Assembly (NCBI RefSeq): GCF_001870485.1
Contig: NZ_MDKE01000007.1
Coordinates: 25,823-89,822 of the forward strand
DNA length: 64,000 bases
Direction: 5' to 3'
Source: Oceanisphaera psychrotolerans
GTDB lineage: Bacteria; Pseudomonadota; Gammaproteobacteria; Enterobacterales; Aeromonadaceae
The notes beneath the pieces are model-generated. The model worked only from the letters and a program-made list of their open reading frames with translations, was not told the origin of the DNA and did not search any database. Positions 9,118 through 16,953 of the stretch are shown here, in pieces. Within the stretch, counting starts at the first letter, position 1. Each line of letters starts with the position of its first letter. The translations under genes and the position numbers were made by a program.

Positions 9118-9488
9118 GTGACTGGCTTCGCCTGCAGGCCCGTTTACCGCTGCTCGAACCTCACCATCTGCAGCGGATGGAGCGGGAGCTGGGGCCCGAG
9201 GTACTGGAGCGACTGCTGCGGCTCTTTGTGCAGGATGGGCAGCAGCAGAGCGCGGCCCTGCAACGGGCCTTTGGCGAGCGAGATTACGACGCGATGGCCC
9301 GTAGCTGCCACAGTCTGAAGTCGGCCTGTGGCAGCTACGGAGCCCTGCGCTGCCAGTACCTGAGCGAAAAGCTGGAGCAGTCCTGCCATGAGCGGGATGA
9401 GGCGAGGGTGGATGCTCAGATGCAGGCATGGCAGCCAGCGCTGGAGGAGACCCTGCAGCAGCTTGAAACCCGGCAGTATGGGGAATAG
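9114..9488 (+). CDS. luxU: LuxU histidine phosphotransfer protein
   Basis: This 124-residue HPt protein carries the phosphorylation motif ARSCHSLKSACGSYGA, where the histidine accepts phosphate from hybrid sensor kinases and passes it to LuxO. The rest is amphipathic helices, as expected for a four-helix HPt bundle. Its start overlaps the luxO stop (ATGA at 9114-9117), showing translational coupling. The cognate LuxQ/CqsS-type kinases are not in the window. Confidence 0.9.
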   Translation: MSDWLRLQARLPLLEPHHLQRMERELGPEVLERLLRLFVQDGQQQSAALQRAFGERDYDAMARSCHSLKSACGSYGALRCQYLSEKLEQSCHERDEARVDAQMQAWQPALEETLQQLETRQYGE

Positions 9489-9492
9489 CAGG

Positions 9493-9566
9493 CAAAAAAA
9501 TGGCCAACCCAATGGGTTGGCCGAACTTCAGCTAGAGCTGAAGAGAGCACGGGATAAAAACAACTG
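9493..9566 (-). ncRNA. candidate sigma-54-dependent small RNA next to luxU
   Basis: A transcript of about 75 nt is predicted from the near-consensus sigma-54 element at 9577-9593, starting near 9566 and ending at the minus-strand terminator 9494-9522. It would fold into two hairpins: CTTCAGCT/AGCTGAAG (about 9525-9542) and the terminator stem. There is no ORF. A palindrome with TTGC/GCAA arms lies 90-115 bp upstream of the predicted start, where sigma-54 activators normally bind. It does not show a clear Qrr core, so the class is unknown. This is an inference from promoter, activator-site and terminator spacing. Confidence 0.45.
9494..9522 (-). terminator. intrinsic terminator facing left, after luxU
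   Basis: On the minus strand the stem GGCCAACCC-ATT-GGGTTGGCC is followed by ATTTTTTTG. On the plus strand the stem is preceded by A's and followed by GAACTTC, so the polarity is minus. It cannot serve luxU well and points to a minus-strand transcript from the 9.5-9.7 kb intergenic region. Confidence 0.75.
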
Positions 9567-9576
9567 CTGTTATATA

Positions 9577-9593
9577 TGAAATTATCGTGCCAA
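9577..9593 (-). promoter_or_regulatory. sigma-54 -24/-12 promoter element
   Basis: The minus strand reads TTGGCACG-ATAA-TTTCA. The consensus is TTGGCACG-N4-TTGCA, so the -24 half is perfect and the -12 half has one mismatch (T for G). It directs transcription toward the terminator at 9494-9522. Confidence 0.5.
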
Positions 9594-9655
9594 CTTCGCA
9601 AAGCCAGTGCTGGCAAGGCATGTTACCGAAAAGGCTGAAAATTGACCGGCGCATA

Positions 9656-9694
9656 TTGCGAAAAGTGGACTTTTTGCAACATTCTCTTTTGCAA
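9656..9694. promoter_or_regulatory. palindromic activator-site candidate (TTGC/GCAA)
   Basis: TTGCGAAAAG-TGGA-CTTTTTGCAA (9656-9679) is a 24-bp inverted repeat with one mismatch in ten. A further TTGCAA lies at 9689-9694. LuxO sites in Vibrio are built from TTGCA/TGCAA half-sites. The position, about -90 to -128 from the predicted minus-strand start, suits a sigma-54 enhancer. Confidence 0.4.
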
Positions 9695-9701
9695 TATGAT
9701 A

Positions 9702-9743
9702 CTCACACCTCACACCTCACACCTCACACCGCACACCTCACTC
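9702..9743. repeat. heptanucleotide tandem repeat (CTCACAC)n
   Basis: Four perfect CTCACAC units run 9702-9729, followed by CGCACAC (9730) and CTCACTC (9737). The array lies between the sRNA control region and the moaA riboswitch, in non-coding DNA. Confidence 0.9.
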
Positions 9744-9854
9744 GGCGATGGACGATAAAGGGTGAGCTCCCTCAGAGAATCCACCCTGGCTCCATATTCT
9801 TCTTGATCTGAAGTTATGTTTTTACCTAAGGTGGGGACAGAAAACCGAGAAACG

Positions 9855-9978
9855 TCAAAAACTCCGAGTCGGGTGGACCTACGTTGACCGACGTCAATAA
9901 GGTTGCCAGACCGTTCAGCCTGGTGCTGTAAGGGTAGGGGGAGAAATGCCCCTGCCTCCCGTATTGGAAAGGTGTTTT
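9855..9978 (+). promoter_or_regulatory. molybdenum cofactor (Moco) riboswitch before moaA
   Basis: The leader of moaA matches the Moco RNA motif. The 3' part, with GAGAAATGCCCC, the stem GGGG/CCCC and CCTCCCGTAT-TGGAAAGGTG directly before the start codon, closely follows the E. coli moaA leader as I remember it. Upstream are paired GACC/GGTGGACC and GTTGACCGACGTCAA segments. The GGAAAGG also acts as ribosome binding site, so ligand binding can mask translation initiation. The 5' boundary is approximate. Confidence 0.8.
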
Positions 9979-11001
9979 ATGTTTGAATTACAGGATGCGT
10001 TTGCGCGCAAGTTCCAGTATTTGCGGCTGTCGGTCACCGATGTCTGCAACTTCAAGTGCACTTATTGTCTGCCGGATGGCTACCGGCCCGATGGCCGCAA
10101 GTCATTTCTTACCCTGGATGAGATCCGCCGCCTGACCCGGGCCTTTGCCGCCATGGGCACCAGCAAGGTGCGTATTACCGGTGGCGAACCCTCGTTGCGC
10201 AAGGATTTTACCGACATCATCGAAACCGTGGCGGCGACCCCCGGCATCCGCAAGGTGGCCATGACCACCAACGGTTATCGCATGGCGAAACAGGTCGCCG
10301 ACTGGCGTCGTGCCGGCCTGACCGCCATCAACGTCAGCGTCGACAGCCTGGATCCGCGCATGTTTCACCAGATCACCGGCCAGAATCGCTTTCATGAGGT
10401 GATGGCTGGCATCGATGCGGCCTTCGACGCCGGCTTCGAGCAGGTCAAGGTTAATGCGGTGCTGATGCGTGGCCTCAACGACGGGGATCTCGATCGTTTT
10501 CTGGCATGGATCAGGGACAATCCCATTCAGCTGCGATTCATCGAACTGATGCAGACCGGCGACATGGACGAGCTGTTCAACCGCCACCATGTACGCGGGG
10601 CCCTGATCAAGGAGCAACTGCTGAAAAGTGGCTGGCAACAGAAACTGCGCGCCCACAACGACGGTCCGGCCGAGGTATTCTGGCACCCGGATTATGCGGG
10701 AGAGGTCGGTTTGATCATGCCTTATGCTAAGGACTTCTGCGCCAGTTGCAACCGGTTACGGGTGTCGTCGCTGGGCAAGTTGCACCTGTGCCTGTTTGGA
10801 GACCATGGCGTGGACTTGCGTGATCTGCTGGCCGAAGAAGGGCAGCAGGCGGCGTTGCAGCAGCGGCTGCGGGAAGCCCTGGCCGACAAGAAAGCCACCC
10901 ACTTCCTTCATCAGGGGCACACCGGCATGACGCCGCACCTGCCTCCATCGGCGGCTGAGCATAGCCCTCTTGATTGCTTTTACCGAACCGCTCTGGCCTA
11001 A
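9979..11001 (+). CDS. moaA: GTP 3',8-cyclase MoaA, altered C-terminus
   Basis: This radical-SAM enzyme starts molybdopterin synthesis from GTP. The N-terminal CNFKCTYC motif binds the SAM cluster, and [14 protein letters not shown] plus the LHLCLFGD cysteine bind the second Fe-S cluster. Translation should begin at MFELQDAF (9979), not the in-frame ATG at 9946 inside the riboswitch. As read, the protein ends [21 protein letters not shown]. One extra base at about 10941 would give HLASIGG and a stop at 10958, the normal length (about 326) with the C-terminal Gly-Gly the family needs. A frameshift or sequencing indel is therefore likely at the 3' end. Confidence 0.93.
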   Translation: MFELQDAFARKFQYLRLSVTDVCNFKCTYCLPDGYRPDGRKSFLTLDEIRRLTRAFAAMGTSKVRITGGEPSLRKDFTDIIETVAATPGIRKVAMTTNGYRMAKQVADWRRAGLTAINVSVDSLDPRMFHQITGQNRFHEVMAGIDAAFDAGFEQVKVNAVLMRGLNDGDLDRFLAWIRDNPIQLRFIELMQTGDMDELFNRHHVRGALIKEQLLKSGWQQKLRAHNDGPAEVFWHPDYAGEVGLIMPYAKDFCASCNRLRVSSLGKLHLCLFGDHGVDLRDLLAEEGQQAALQQRLREALADKKATHFLHQGHTGMTPHLPPSAAEHSPLDCFYRTALA

Positions 11002-11027
11002 GCCAGAGCGGTGATGGTTAAAACGTA

Positions 11028-12440
11028 TCAGTAGCCCAGGTAGGCGGCGGCCACCATCATGACCCAGCAGAGCGCGTAAATGGGCACCATGATGGGCACA
11101 ATGACCGGTAACCACTGGGCGTAGGACACCCGGCCCAGCGCCAGCATGGCCAGAATGCCGCCCGCAGTGGGAATGAAGAGGTTGGTCAGTCCATCACCGA
11201 TTTGAAACGCCGAGACCATCAACTGCCGGCTCATGCCGATGAGATCGGCCAGCGGGATTAGGATCGGCATGGTGATCAGGGCCTGGGCCGAGCCACTGGG
11301 AATGAACAGGTTGATCACCCCCTGAATGATGCTGGTCACCACGGCGGCCAGGGCCACGGGCATGCCTTCCATAATGGAACTCAGCGATTTGACGATGGTG
11401 TCAATGATCTGGGCGTCCTGCAAGATCACCGGGATCGAGGCCGCCAGGCCTATCACCAGAGCACCCGAGGTGACCGAGGCGGCACCTTCCATCATCCGCT
11501 TGACCAGCTGGTGGGCACTCATGCCCGCCGCAAAACCGATCACGATCGCCATCATCAGGAAGATGGCGGTAATTTCCTTGATGTACCAGCCATGGGTGAA
11601 CACGCCGGTCACCAGGGTAACCAATCCGGTCAGGAAGATGCCGAGAATGATCAGATCCTGGCGTGACAGCCGGTATTCATGCAGCGACTTGCTCATCTCG
11701 ACCGGTTGATCGTCATGGAACTCCAGCTTGACCACGCGCAGACAGAGATAGGCCGACAGCATGGCCAGCGACGCCAGCACCATCAGGATACGCAGCTCCC
11801 AGCCCGAGAACAGCGGCAGCTCGCCAATGCTCTGGGCCACGCCCACGGTATAGGGGCTGATCGGTGACAGGGCAAAACCGATGCCGATACCGCCAACGGC
11901 CATGGTCACGCCCACCAGCCGCGAGCAGCCGATGGCTGACGCAATCAGCACGCCCACGGGCACCAGGGCGATATTGTTTTCACCGCCGACGGCCACGCCG
12001 AAAAAGCCGTAGATAAAGGTACCCAGCACGATGATCAGGTTGCGGCTCCTGATGCTGTTGCCGGCCCCGACCTTGTTGGCGGCCACGCCGACCAGGTTTT
12101 CCAGTGCGCCCGTGCTCTGCAGCACATGAAAGAGGCCGCCGGCGATAAACACGATAAACAGGAAGGGGGCGGCATTGATCATGCCCTGGGGAATGGCCAG
12201 GAACAGCTCGAAGACGTGCAGCGGGGCCGTCTCCGTTATCAGCTGGAAGGAGCCGGAAATGACCCGGCTTCTGCCATCCACGAGTTCGCGCGCGAACTCG
12301 CCGGCCGGAATAATGAAGGTCAGCAGGTAAACCGCGACCAGCACCATGAAGATAAGTACCATGGGGTCGGGGAACTCGCGAAACCATCCTCGTCTGGTGA
12401 CATTGGCTCCGGTGCGGGAGTGGGGCTGTTGTTGGCTCAT
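11028..12440 (-). CDS. YfcC-family (DcuC-like) membrane transporter
   Basis: This 470-residue protein has about twelve hydrophobic segments, beginning PMVLIFMVLVAVYLLTFIIP with the PAGEF motif of the YfcC/ArcD branch, and the conserved GGLFHVLQSTGALE and IPSGSAQALITMPILIPLADL segments. Members are predicted carriers of C4-dicarboxylates, basic amino acids or peptides. Its stop codon lies 43 bp after the M20 amidohydrolase's partner side, in the same orientation, suggesting uptake of the hydrolase's substrate. The arrangement resembles abgT with abgA/abgB under a divergent LysR gene, but the transporter family differs. The substrate is unknown. Confidence 0.85.
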   Translation of the reverse strand: MSQQQPHSRTGANVTRRGWFREFPDPMVLIFMVLVAVYLLTFIIPAGEFARELVDGRSRVISGSFQLITETAPLHVFELFLAIPQGMINAAPFLFIVFIAGGLFHVLQSTGALENLVGVAANKVGAGNSIRSRNLIIVLGTFIYGFFGVAVGGENNIALVPVGVLIASAIGCSRLVGVTMAVGGIGIGFALSPISPYTVGVAQSIGELPLFSGWELRILMVLASLAMLSAYLCLRVVKLEFHDDQPVEMSKSLHEYRLSRQDLIILGIFLTGLVTLVTGVFTHGWYIKEITAIFLMMAIVIGFAAGMSAHQLVKRMMEGAASVTSGALVIGLAASIPVILQDAQIIDTIVKSLSSIMEGMPVALAAVVTSIIQGVINLFIPSGSAQALITMPILIPLADLIGMSRQLMVSAFQIGDGLTNLFIPTAGGILAMLALGRVSYAQWLPVIVPIMVPIYALCWVMMVAAAYLGY

Positions 12441-12483
12441 ATTGTTGTCCTGATATGTTTACAAACAGTAATGAAGGAAGGCG

Positions 12484-13713
12484 TCATTCTTCAAGCGGGG
12501 TGTGCCGGGAGAAATAACGGGATATCAGGCTCACCAGGAAAGTGGCGGCCGCCTCCATGCAGTCGTCGTTGAAGTCGTAATGGGGGTTGTGCAGGCTGCA
12601 GGGGCCCAGTCGGGCGCCGGCTTCATGGCCGTTGTCGCCGTTGCCGACCAGGAAGTAACAGCCGGGCACCTGCTCCAGGAAGTAGGCGCAGTCTTCACTG
12701 CCGGTCAGGGGCGCGGTGGGCGCCTCGACACGGTCGTCGCCGAACAGCTCCCGGGCCGTGTCGATCGCCAGTTGGGTGGTGTCAGGATCGTTCATCAGCA
12801 CCGGATAGCCGCGCTGGTAGTCGATGTCGCACTGGCAATCGAAGGCCTCGGCCTGTGACCGGGCCAGGGTACGGATGCGGCGCTCCAGGGTGTTGCGCAC
12901 CTCGGGGTCCAGGGTGCGAATGGTGAGCTCCAGCTCGGCGGTATTGGGGATCACGTTGGCGGAGGTGCCTGCCTGCATGCGGCCGACGCTGATCACCGAG
13001 ACGAGATTGGGGTCTACATTGCGTCCCACTATGCTCTGCAGGGCCAGCACGGTGGCGGCCGCCGGCAGGGTGGGATCCTGGGCCAGCTGGGGCAGGGCGC
13101 CATGACCTCCCTTGCCGATAAAGGTCAGTTTGGCCGCATCCGAGGACGCCATGAAGGCGCCGGGGCGAAAGCAGAGCTGACCCACGGGCATGCCGGGGAA
13201 ATTATGCAGGGCAAAGAGCGCATCGCAGGGAAAGCGTTCAAACAGCCCTTCTTCAAGCATGCGCTGAGCGCCACCGCCGCCGCCCAGCTCCTCTGCGGGC
13301 TGGAAAATCAGGGTCAGGGTGCCACTGCCGGGCAGTCCCTGTTCACGGTGCCGGCGCGCCATGACGTCGGCGACGCCCAGCAGAATGGCGGTGTGGCCAT
13401 CATGACCACAAGCATGCATCTTGCCCGCCACCTGGCTGGCCCAGGGCAGCCCGGTGGCTTCCTGAATGGGCAGGGCATCCATATCCGCGCGCAGACCCAG
13501 GCGTGGTCCCGGTGCCTCTCCCCAGCGTAGTACCCCTACCACGCCGGTGACCGCGATGCCCGTGTGGACTTCGTAGCCCCATTCCTGGAGTCGTTCCGCC
13601 ACCAGCTGACTGGTTGAGAACTCTTCAAAGCCCAGCTCCGGGTGTTGATGGATCTGGCGTCGCCAGTCCTTCATCTGTTCGAGACCTGGTTTAATGTCTG
13701 CGTTCACTGTCAT
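12484..13713 (-). CDS. M20-family amidohydrolase (hippurate/aminoacylase type)
   Basis: This 409-residue cytoplasmic metallo-amidohydrolase has the M20D signatures: QIHQHPELGFEE, GLRADMDALPIQE, KMHACGHDGHTAILLG with metal-binding Cys/His residues, IFQPAEELGGGG and the metal ligand HNP at the C-terminus. Relatives remove acyl groups from N-acyl amino acids or p-aminobenzoyl-glutamate. The start at 13713 (MTVNADIKPG) fits the family better than the upstream GTG/ATG extension. It precedes the YfcC transporter and diverges from the LysR gene that probably controls both. Confidence 0.9.
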   Translation of the reverse strand: MTVNADIKPGLEQMKDWRRQIHQHPELGFEEFSTSQLVAERLQEWGYEVHTGIAVTGVVGVLRWGEAPGPRLGLRADMDALPIQEATGLPWASQVAGKMHACGHDGHTAILLGVADVMARRHREQGLPGSGTLTLIFQPAEELGGGGGAQRMLEEGLFERFPCDALFALHNFPGMPVGQLCFRPGAFMASSDAAKLTFIGKGGHGALPQLAQDPTLPAAATVLALQSIVGRNVDPNLVSVISVGRMQAGTSANVIPNTAELELTIRTLDPEVRNTLERRIRTLARSQAEAFDCQCDIDYQRGYPVLMNDPDTTQLAIDTARELFGDDRVEAPTAPLTGSEDCAYFLEQVPGCYFLVGNGDNGHEAGARLGPCSLHNPHYDFNDDCMEAAATFLVSLISRYFSRHTPLEE

Positions 13714-13827
13714 AATATTCACCGGCTGACATGGTTTTTCATTTATGGTGCGCAATGGTGTCAGCCGTAAGTGATACTGTAAAGGCAACGAATATTGACT
13801 GGTGACAACCTGAGGTAATCACTTTAT

Positions 13828-14742
13828 ATGAAAGATCATCAGCTCAGGGCCTTGATAAAAGTAGCCGAAGAAGGGTCGATTCGCGGTGCGGCCAGGGCGC
13901 TGCATCTGAGTCAGAGTGCCCTGACCAAGGCCTTGCGCGAACTGGAGGCCGAGCTGGGGGCAAAGCTGCTGATCCGCAGTTATCGCGGGGTCGAATTCAC
14001 GCCCGCCGGCAAGAGGCTGCTGACTCGGGCGCGTCTGGCCCTGTCCACCCTGGACAAGGCCCGCGACGAGATCCGCTGGCTGCAGGGGGGCGCCGGGATC
14101 CAGGTCACGGCGGCGGTGACCACGGCCATTGCCTCGACCGCGCTGCCCATGGTGCTGAACGAGTTTGAACGTGAGTTGCCGGATGTCAGCCTGAGGTTTG
14201 TCGAGGGCATGCTGACCACGGTGCTGCCCGGGTTGCTGGAGGGGCATTTCGACTTCGCCATTGCCGTGGCCGAGCCTGAACAGCTGCCCTACGAGATCGC
14301 GTTCGAACCCCTGACCCGTATTTTCTCCGAGCCGGTGGCGCGGGAGGGGCACCCGTTACTGGCGGCCACCGACTGGTCCCAGATGCGGGATGCCCGCTGG
14401 GTCCTGAACCTGACTACCGGCAGCTCGGCCCAGCAGCTGGTGAGCTGGCTCGACACCCAGGGGCGGTCACCGCGTATTGTCCGCTGCGACTCACCCTTGC
14501 TGATGATGGAGCTTATTCGCCGGACCGACCTGGTGGGCTTTGGCCCCCGGGTCTTTTTTGAAGATCCGCTCTCCGGTTGCGGGCTGACCTGCTTTGACGC
14601 ACTGCCCCGGTTTCCGGCCCATGCGCTGGGTATACTCAAGCTCAGGGGGGTGCCGCTCAACCTGGGGGCAGAGCGACTGGCCGCCCTGTTCAAGCGTCAT
14701 ATCAACGAGCAGGCGCTGGTGCCTCGGGGGCTGGCCACCTGA
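13828..14742 (+). CDS. LysR-family transcriptional regulator
   Basis: This 304-residue LysR regulator has an N-terminal winged helix-turn-helix (LRALIKVAEEGSIRGAARAL, SQSALTKALRELEAELGAKL) and a substrate-binding-like effector domain from about residue 90. It is 114 bp from, and divergent to, the amidohydrolase-transporter pair, the classic arrangement for a LysR gene controlling its neighbours. The inducer is probably the N-acyl substrate. It is closest in style to AbgR-like regulators. Confidence 0.9.
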   Translation: MKDHQLRALIKVAEEGSIRGAARALHLSQSALTKALRELEAELGAKLLIRSYRGVEFTPAGKRLLTRARLALSTLDKARDEIRWLQGGAGIQVTAAVTTAIASTALPMVLNEFERELPDVSLRFVEGMLTTVLPGLLEGHFDFAIAVAEPEQLPYEIAFEPLTRIFSEPVAREGHPLLAATDWSQMRDARWVLNLTTGSSAQQLVSWLDTQGRSPRIVRCDSPLLMMELIRRTDLVGFGPRVFFEDPLSGCGLTCFDALPRFPAHALGILKLRGVPLNLGAERLAALFKRHINEQALVPRGLAT

Positions 14743-14771
14743 GCCGGTTCACGGGCGCGCAGCAGACGACC

Positions 14772-14814
14772 TTGCAGCTGCGGTTGCGGGAATCTGGCCT
14801 CCATCGGCGGCTGA
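14772..14814 (+). pseudogene. relic of a moaA 3' end
   Basis: The 18 bp GCCTCCATCGGCGGCTGA at 14797-14814 is identical to 10941-10958 in moaA and encodes the family's C-terminal A-S-I-G-G-stop in the right frame. Just upstream, TTGCAGCTGCGGTTGCGGGA (14772-14791) resembles TTGCAGCAGCGGCTGCGGGA in moaA (10855-10874). A deletion joins the two parts. This looks like the end of an ancestral moaA still adjacent to moaB, left behind when the transporter/amidohydrolase/LysR module was inserted or moaA was duplicated. Confidence 0.65.
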
Positions 14815-14956
14815 CCGCCAACTGCCTTTCATCGTCCCCGGCGCCGAGCGCGCCGCCGCCGGCTTTATTTTTGAGACGGCTCTCGTTGATCTTGTGTTTC
14901 CCTGTGCGAGAATGCGGTTATCAATATTCTTTATGTAAAAATTTTGTGAGGATTTC

Positions 14957-15472
14957 ATGAGCCATGCCGATACGGCCTTTGTGCCTTTGAACATAGCGGT
15001 ACTCACCGTCTCCGACACCCGTAACGAAGACACCGACAGCTCGGGCCGTTATCTGGTCGAGGCACTGACCGGGGCGGGGCACCGGCTGGCGGAAAAGGTC
15101 ATCCTCAAGGATGACAAATACGATATTCGCGCCCTGATTTCCCGCTGGATCGCCAGTAAAGAAGTGCAGGTCGTGATCATCACCGGCGGCACCGGCTTTA
15201 CCGGCCGCGATACCACGCCCGAGGCGGTCGCGCCCTTGCTTGACACCCATATCGATGGTTTCGGCGAGTTGTTCCGCCATATCACCTATCAGGAACTGGG
15301 TACCTCCACGGTGCAGAGCCGGGCCCTCGGCGGTCTGGCCAACCGTACCGCCGTGTTCTGCCTGCCGGGCTCCACCGGCGCCTGTCGCACCGGCTGGAAC
15401 GGCATTCTGGCGGAACAGCTCGATGCCCGGCACAAGCCCTGCAACTTCGTCCAGCATCTGGTGACCGCATGA
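14957..15472 (+). CDS. moaB: molybdenum cofactor biosynthesis protein MoaB
   Basis: This 171-residue MogA/MoaB-fold protein has the molybdopterin-binding motifs [23 protein letters not shown] and [13 protein letters not shown]. Family members adenylylate molybdopterin or act in tungsten-type cofactor formation; in enterics MoaB is dispensable. It starts the moaBCDE cluster, is preceded by GAGGATTTC as ribosome binding site, and overlaps moaC by 4 bp. Because moaA is 4 kb away, this cluster probably uses its own promoter within the A+T-rich 14880-14950 stretch. Confidence 0.95.
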   Translation: MSHADTAFVPLNIAVLTVSDTRNEDTDSSGRYLVEALTGAGHRLAEKVILKDDKYDIRALISRWIASKEVQVVIITGGTGFTGRDTTPEAVAPLLDTHIDGFGELFRHITYQELGTSTVQSRALGGLANRTAVFCLPGSTGACRTGWNGILAEQLDARHKPCNFVQHLVTA

Positions 15473-15942
15473 GTGGGCTGACTCACATCAACGCCTCGGG
15501 TGAGGCCAACATGGTGGACGTCGGCGACAAGGCGGTGACGGTGCGTGAGGCCCGAGCCGAAGCCTGGGTGCTGATGGCCGACGAAACCCTGCAGCTGATC
15601 CTGAGTGGCCAGCATCACAAGGGTGATGTGTTTGCCACCGCCCGCATCGCCGGCATCATGGCGGCCAAGAAAACCGCCGACCTGATCCCCCTGTGCCATC
15701 CGCTGGCGTTGTCCAAGGTGGAAGTACAGCTGACGGCGGATGCCGAGCGGGGCGGGGTGCAGATCAGCAGTTACTGCAAGCTGTCCGGTCAGACCGGGGT
15801 CGAGATGGAAGCACTGACCGCCGTCTCGGTGGCGGCGCTGACCATCTACGACATGTGCAAGGCGGTGCAGAAGGACATGAGTATCGAAGGGGTCCGGCTG
15901 CTGGAAAAGCGCGGCGGAAAATCGGGAGATTTCACGGCATGA
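15469..15942 (+). CDS. moaC: cyclic pyranopterin monophosphate synthase MoaC
   Basis: MoaC (157 residues) converts 3',8-cyclo-GTP from MoaA to cyclic pyranopterin monophosphate. Conserved segments include [58 protein letters not shown] and the lysine-rich end [12 protein letters not shown]. It overlaps moaB (ATGA-type, 15469) and moaD (15939), so the four genes are translationally coupled. Confidence 0.97.
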   Translation: MSGLTHINASGEANMVDVGDKAVTVREARAEAWVLMADETLQLILSGQHHKGDVFATARIAGIMAAKKTADLIPLCHPLALSKVEVQLTADAERGGVQISSYCKLSGQTGVEMEALTAVSVAALTIYDMCKAVQKDMSIEGVRLLEKRGGKSGDFTA

Positions 15943-16187
15943 CCATCAAGGTGGTATTTTTCGCTCAGGTACGCGAACTGGTCGGGCAGGATGAGCTCAG
16001 CTTGCTCGCCGATTACGCCAATGTGGAGTCGCTGCGTCAGGCACTGGTGGCCCGGGGCGACAAGTGGGCGCTGGCGCTGGCCGACGACAAGCTGCTGGCG
16101 GCGGTCAATCACACCATAGTGCCGCTCGATACCCCCATCAAGGCGGGAGACGAAGTGGCCTTCTTCCCGCCGGTGACCGGAGGTTGA
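15939..16187 (+). CDS. moaD: molybdopterin synthase sulfur carrier subunit MoaD
   Basis: MoaD (82 residues) is a ubiquitin-fold protein that ends PPVTGG; the terminal glycine is thiocarboxylated by MoeB and donates sulfur inside molybdopterin synthase. The start ATG overlaps the moaC stop, and moaE begins 1 bp after its own stop, which fits the MoaD-MoaE complex. The longer ORF beginning at 15693 in the same frame lies inside moaC and is not used. Confidence 0.96.
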   Translation: MTIKVVFFAQVRELVGQDELSLLADYANVESLRQALVARGDKWALALADDKLLAAVNHTIVPLDTPIKAGDEVAFFPPVTGG

Positions 16188-16188
16188 G

Positions 16189-16635
16189 ATGATTCGGGTA
16201 CAGACAGAAGACTTCAGCCTGGGCGAGGAATACACCGCCCTCAGCCAGTCGCATCAGACCGGCGCCGTGGTCACCTTTATCGGCAAGGTGCGCGAAATGA
16301 ACCAGGGAGCGTCGGTCAGCGGCATGACCCTGGAACATTACCCGGGCATGACCGAGCATGCCCTGCAACAGATAGTGAGCCAGGCCCAGGGCCGCTGGCC
16401 ACTGCTGGAATGCCGGGTGATCCACCGGGTCGGGGCATTGGCATTGGGCGACCAGATTGTCTTCGTCGGGGTGGCCAGCCAGCACAGAGAGGCGGCCTTC
16501 GAGGCCTGTCATTTCATCATGGACTACCTCAAGACCTGGGCGCCGTTCTGGAAGAAAGAGCAGACCGCCACCGGCGAGCGCTGGGTCGAGGCGAAAGACA
16601 GTGACACCCAGGCGGCAGAAAAGTGGCACCAGTGA
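16189..16635 (+). CDS. moaE: molybdopterin synthase catalytic subunit MoaE
   Basis: MoaE (148 residues) inserts dithiolene sulfur into the pyranopterin using MoaD thiocarboxylate. Diagnostic segments are GAVVTFIGKVREMN, LEHYPGMTEHALQQI, HRVGALALGDQIVFVGVAS and the C-terminal PFWKKEQTATGERWVEAK with catalytic lysines. It is the last gene of moaBCDE. No strong terminator was seen directly after it. Confidence 0.97.
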   Translation: MIRVQTEDFSLGEEYTALSQSHQTGAVVTFIGKVREMNQGASVSGMTLEHYPGMTEHALQQIVSQAQGRWPLLECRVIHRVGALALGDQIVFVGVASQHREAAFEACHFIMDYLKTWAPFWKKEQTATGERWVEAKDSDTQAAEKWHQ

Positions 16636-16953
16636 TCTGAGCCGTTCTTTCTGCCCACTTCAATATCAGCGTAGGCTGCAACCTCACCTTGTAGATGGCA
16701 CCAACGGATAACGCCGGAGCATTAAGGAGGACGAAGGGATCTGCTTCACCGACCATCACATGACAGGGATGTCATGTGTTGAGCGTCACAGTGAGGTGCT
16801 TGAGCGGGTCGGAGAAGCTGGCCCTTTGTCCGGGATTGATATGACATGCTGATTTCCACTTGGCGTCAAACGGCCTCCTTGTTAGTATAGCCATCTAAAT
16901 GTCCAAACACTCAAGCGTGCGTTGGTCGTTGCCGTCATTCTCAAGGAGTTGTC
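16636..16953. other. 318-bp intergenic region with dispersed repeat segment
   Basis: There is no gene here. Around 16739-16792 the sequence CACCGACCATCACATGACAG plus GGATGTCATGTGTTGAGCGT closely matches 51236-51276 beside the IS element, so it is one copy of a dispersed intergenic repeat. The last 70 bp before metQ carry a possible MetJ operator. Confidence 0.6.
16889..16904. promoter_or_regulatory. possible tandem MetJ boxes upstream of metQ-like gene
   Basis: AGCCATCT-AAATGTCC resembles two adjacent met boxes (consensus AGACGTCT; 6/8 and 5/8 matches). It lies 50-65 bp before a MetQ-like start codon. The assignment is suggestive only. Confidence 0.3.

Noticed and set aside
8005..9507. 500-codon open frame on the minus strand across luxO and luxU
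   Set aside because: It mirrors two well-supported genes; composition (His/Gln/Pro-rich) and lack of a ribosome binding site mark it as a shadow of high-GC coding DNA.
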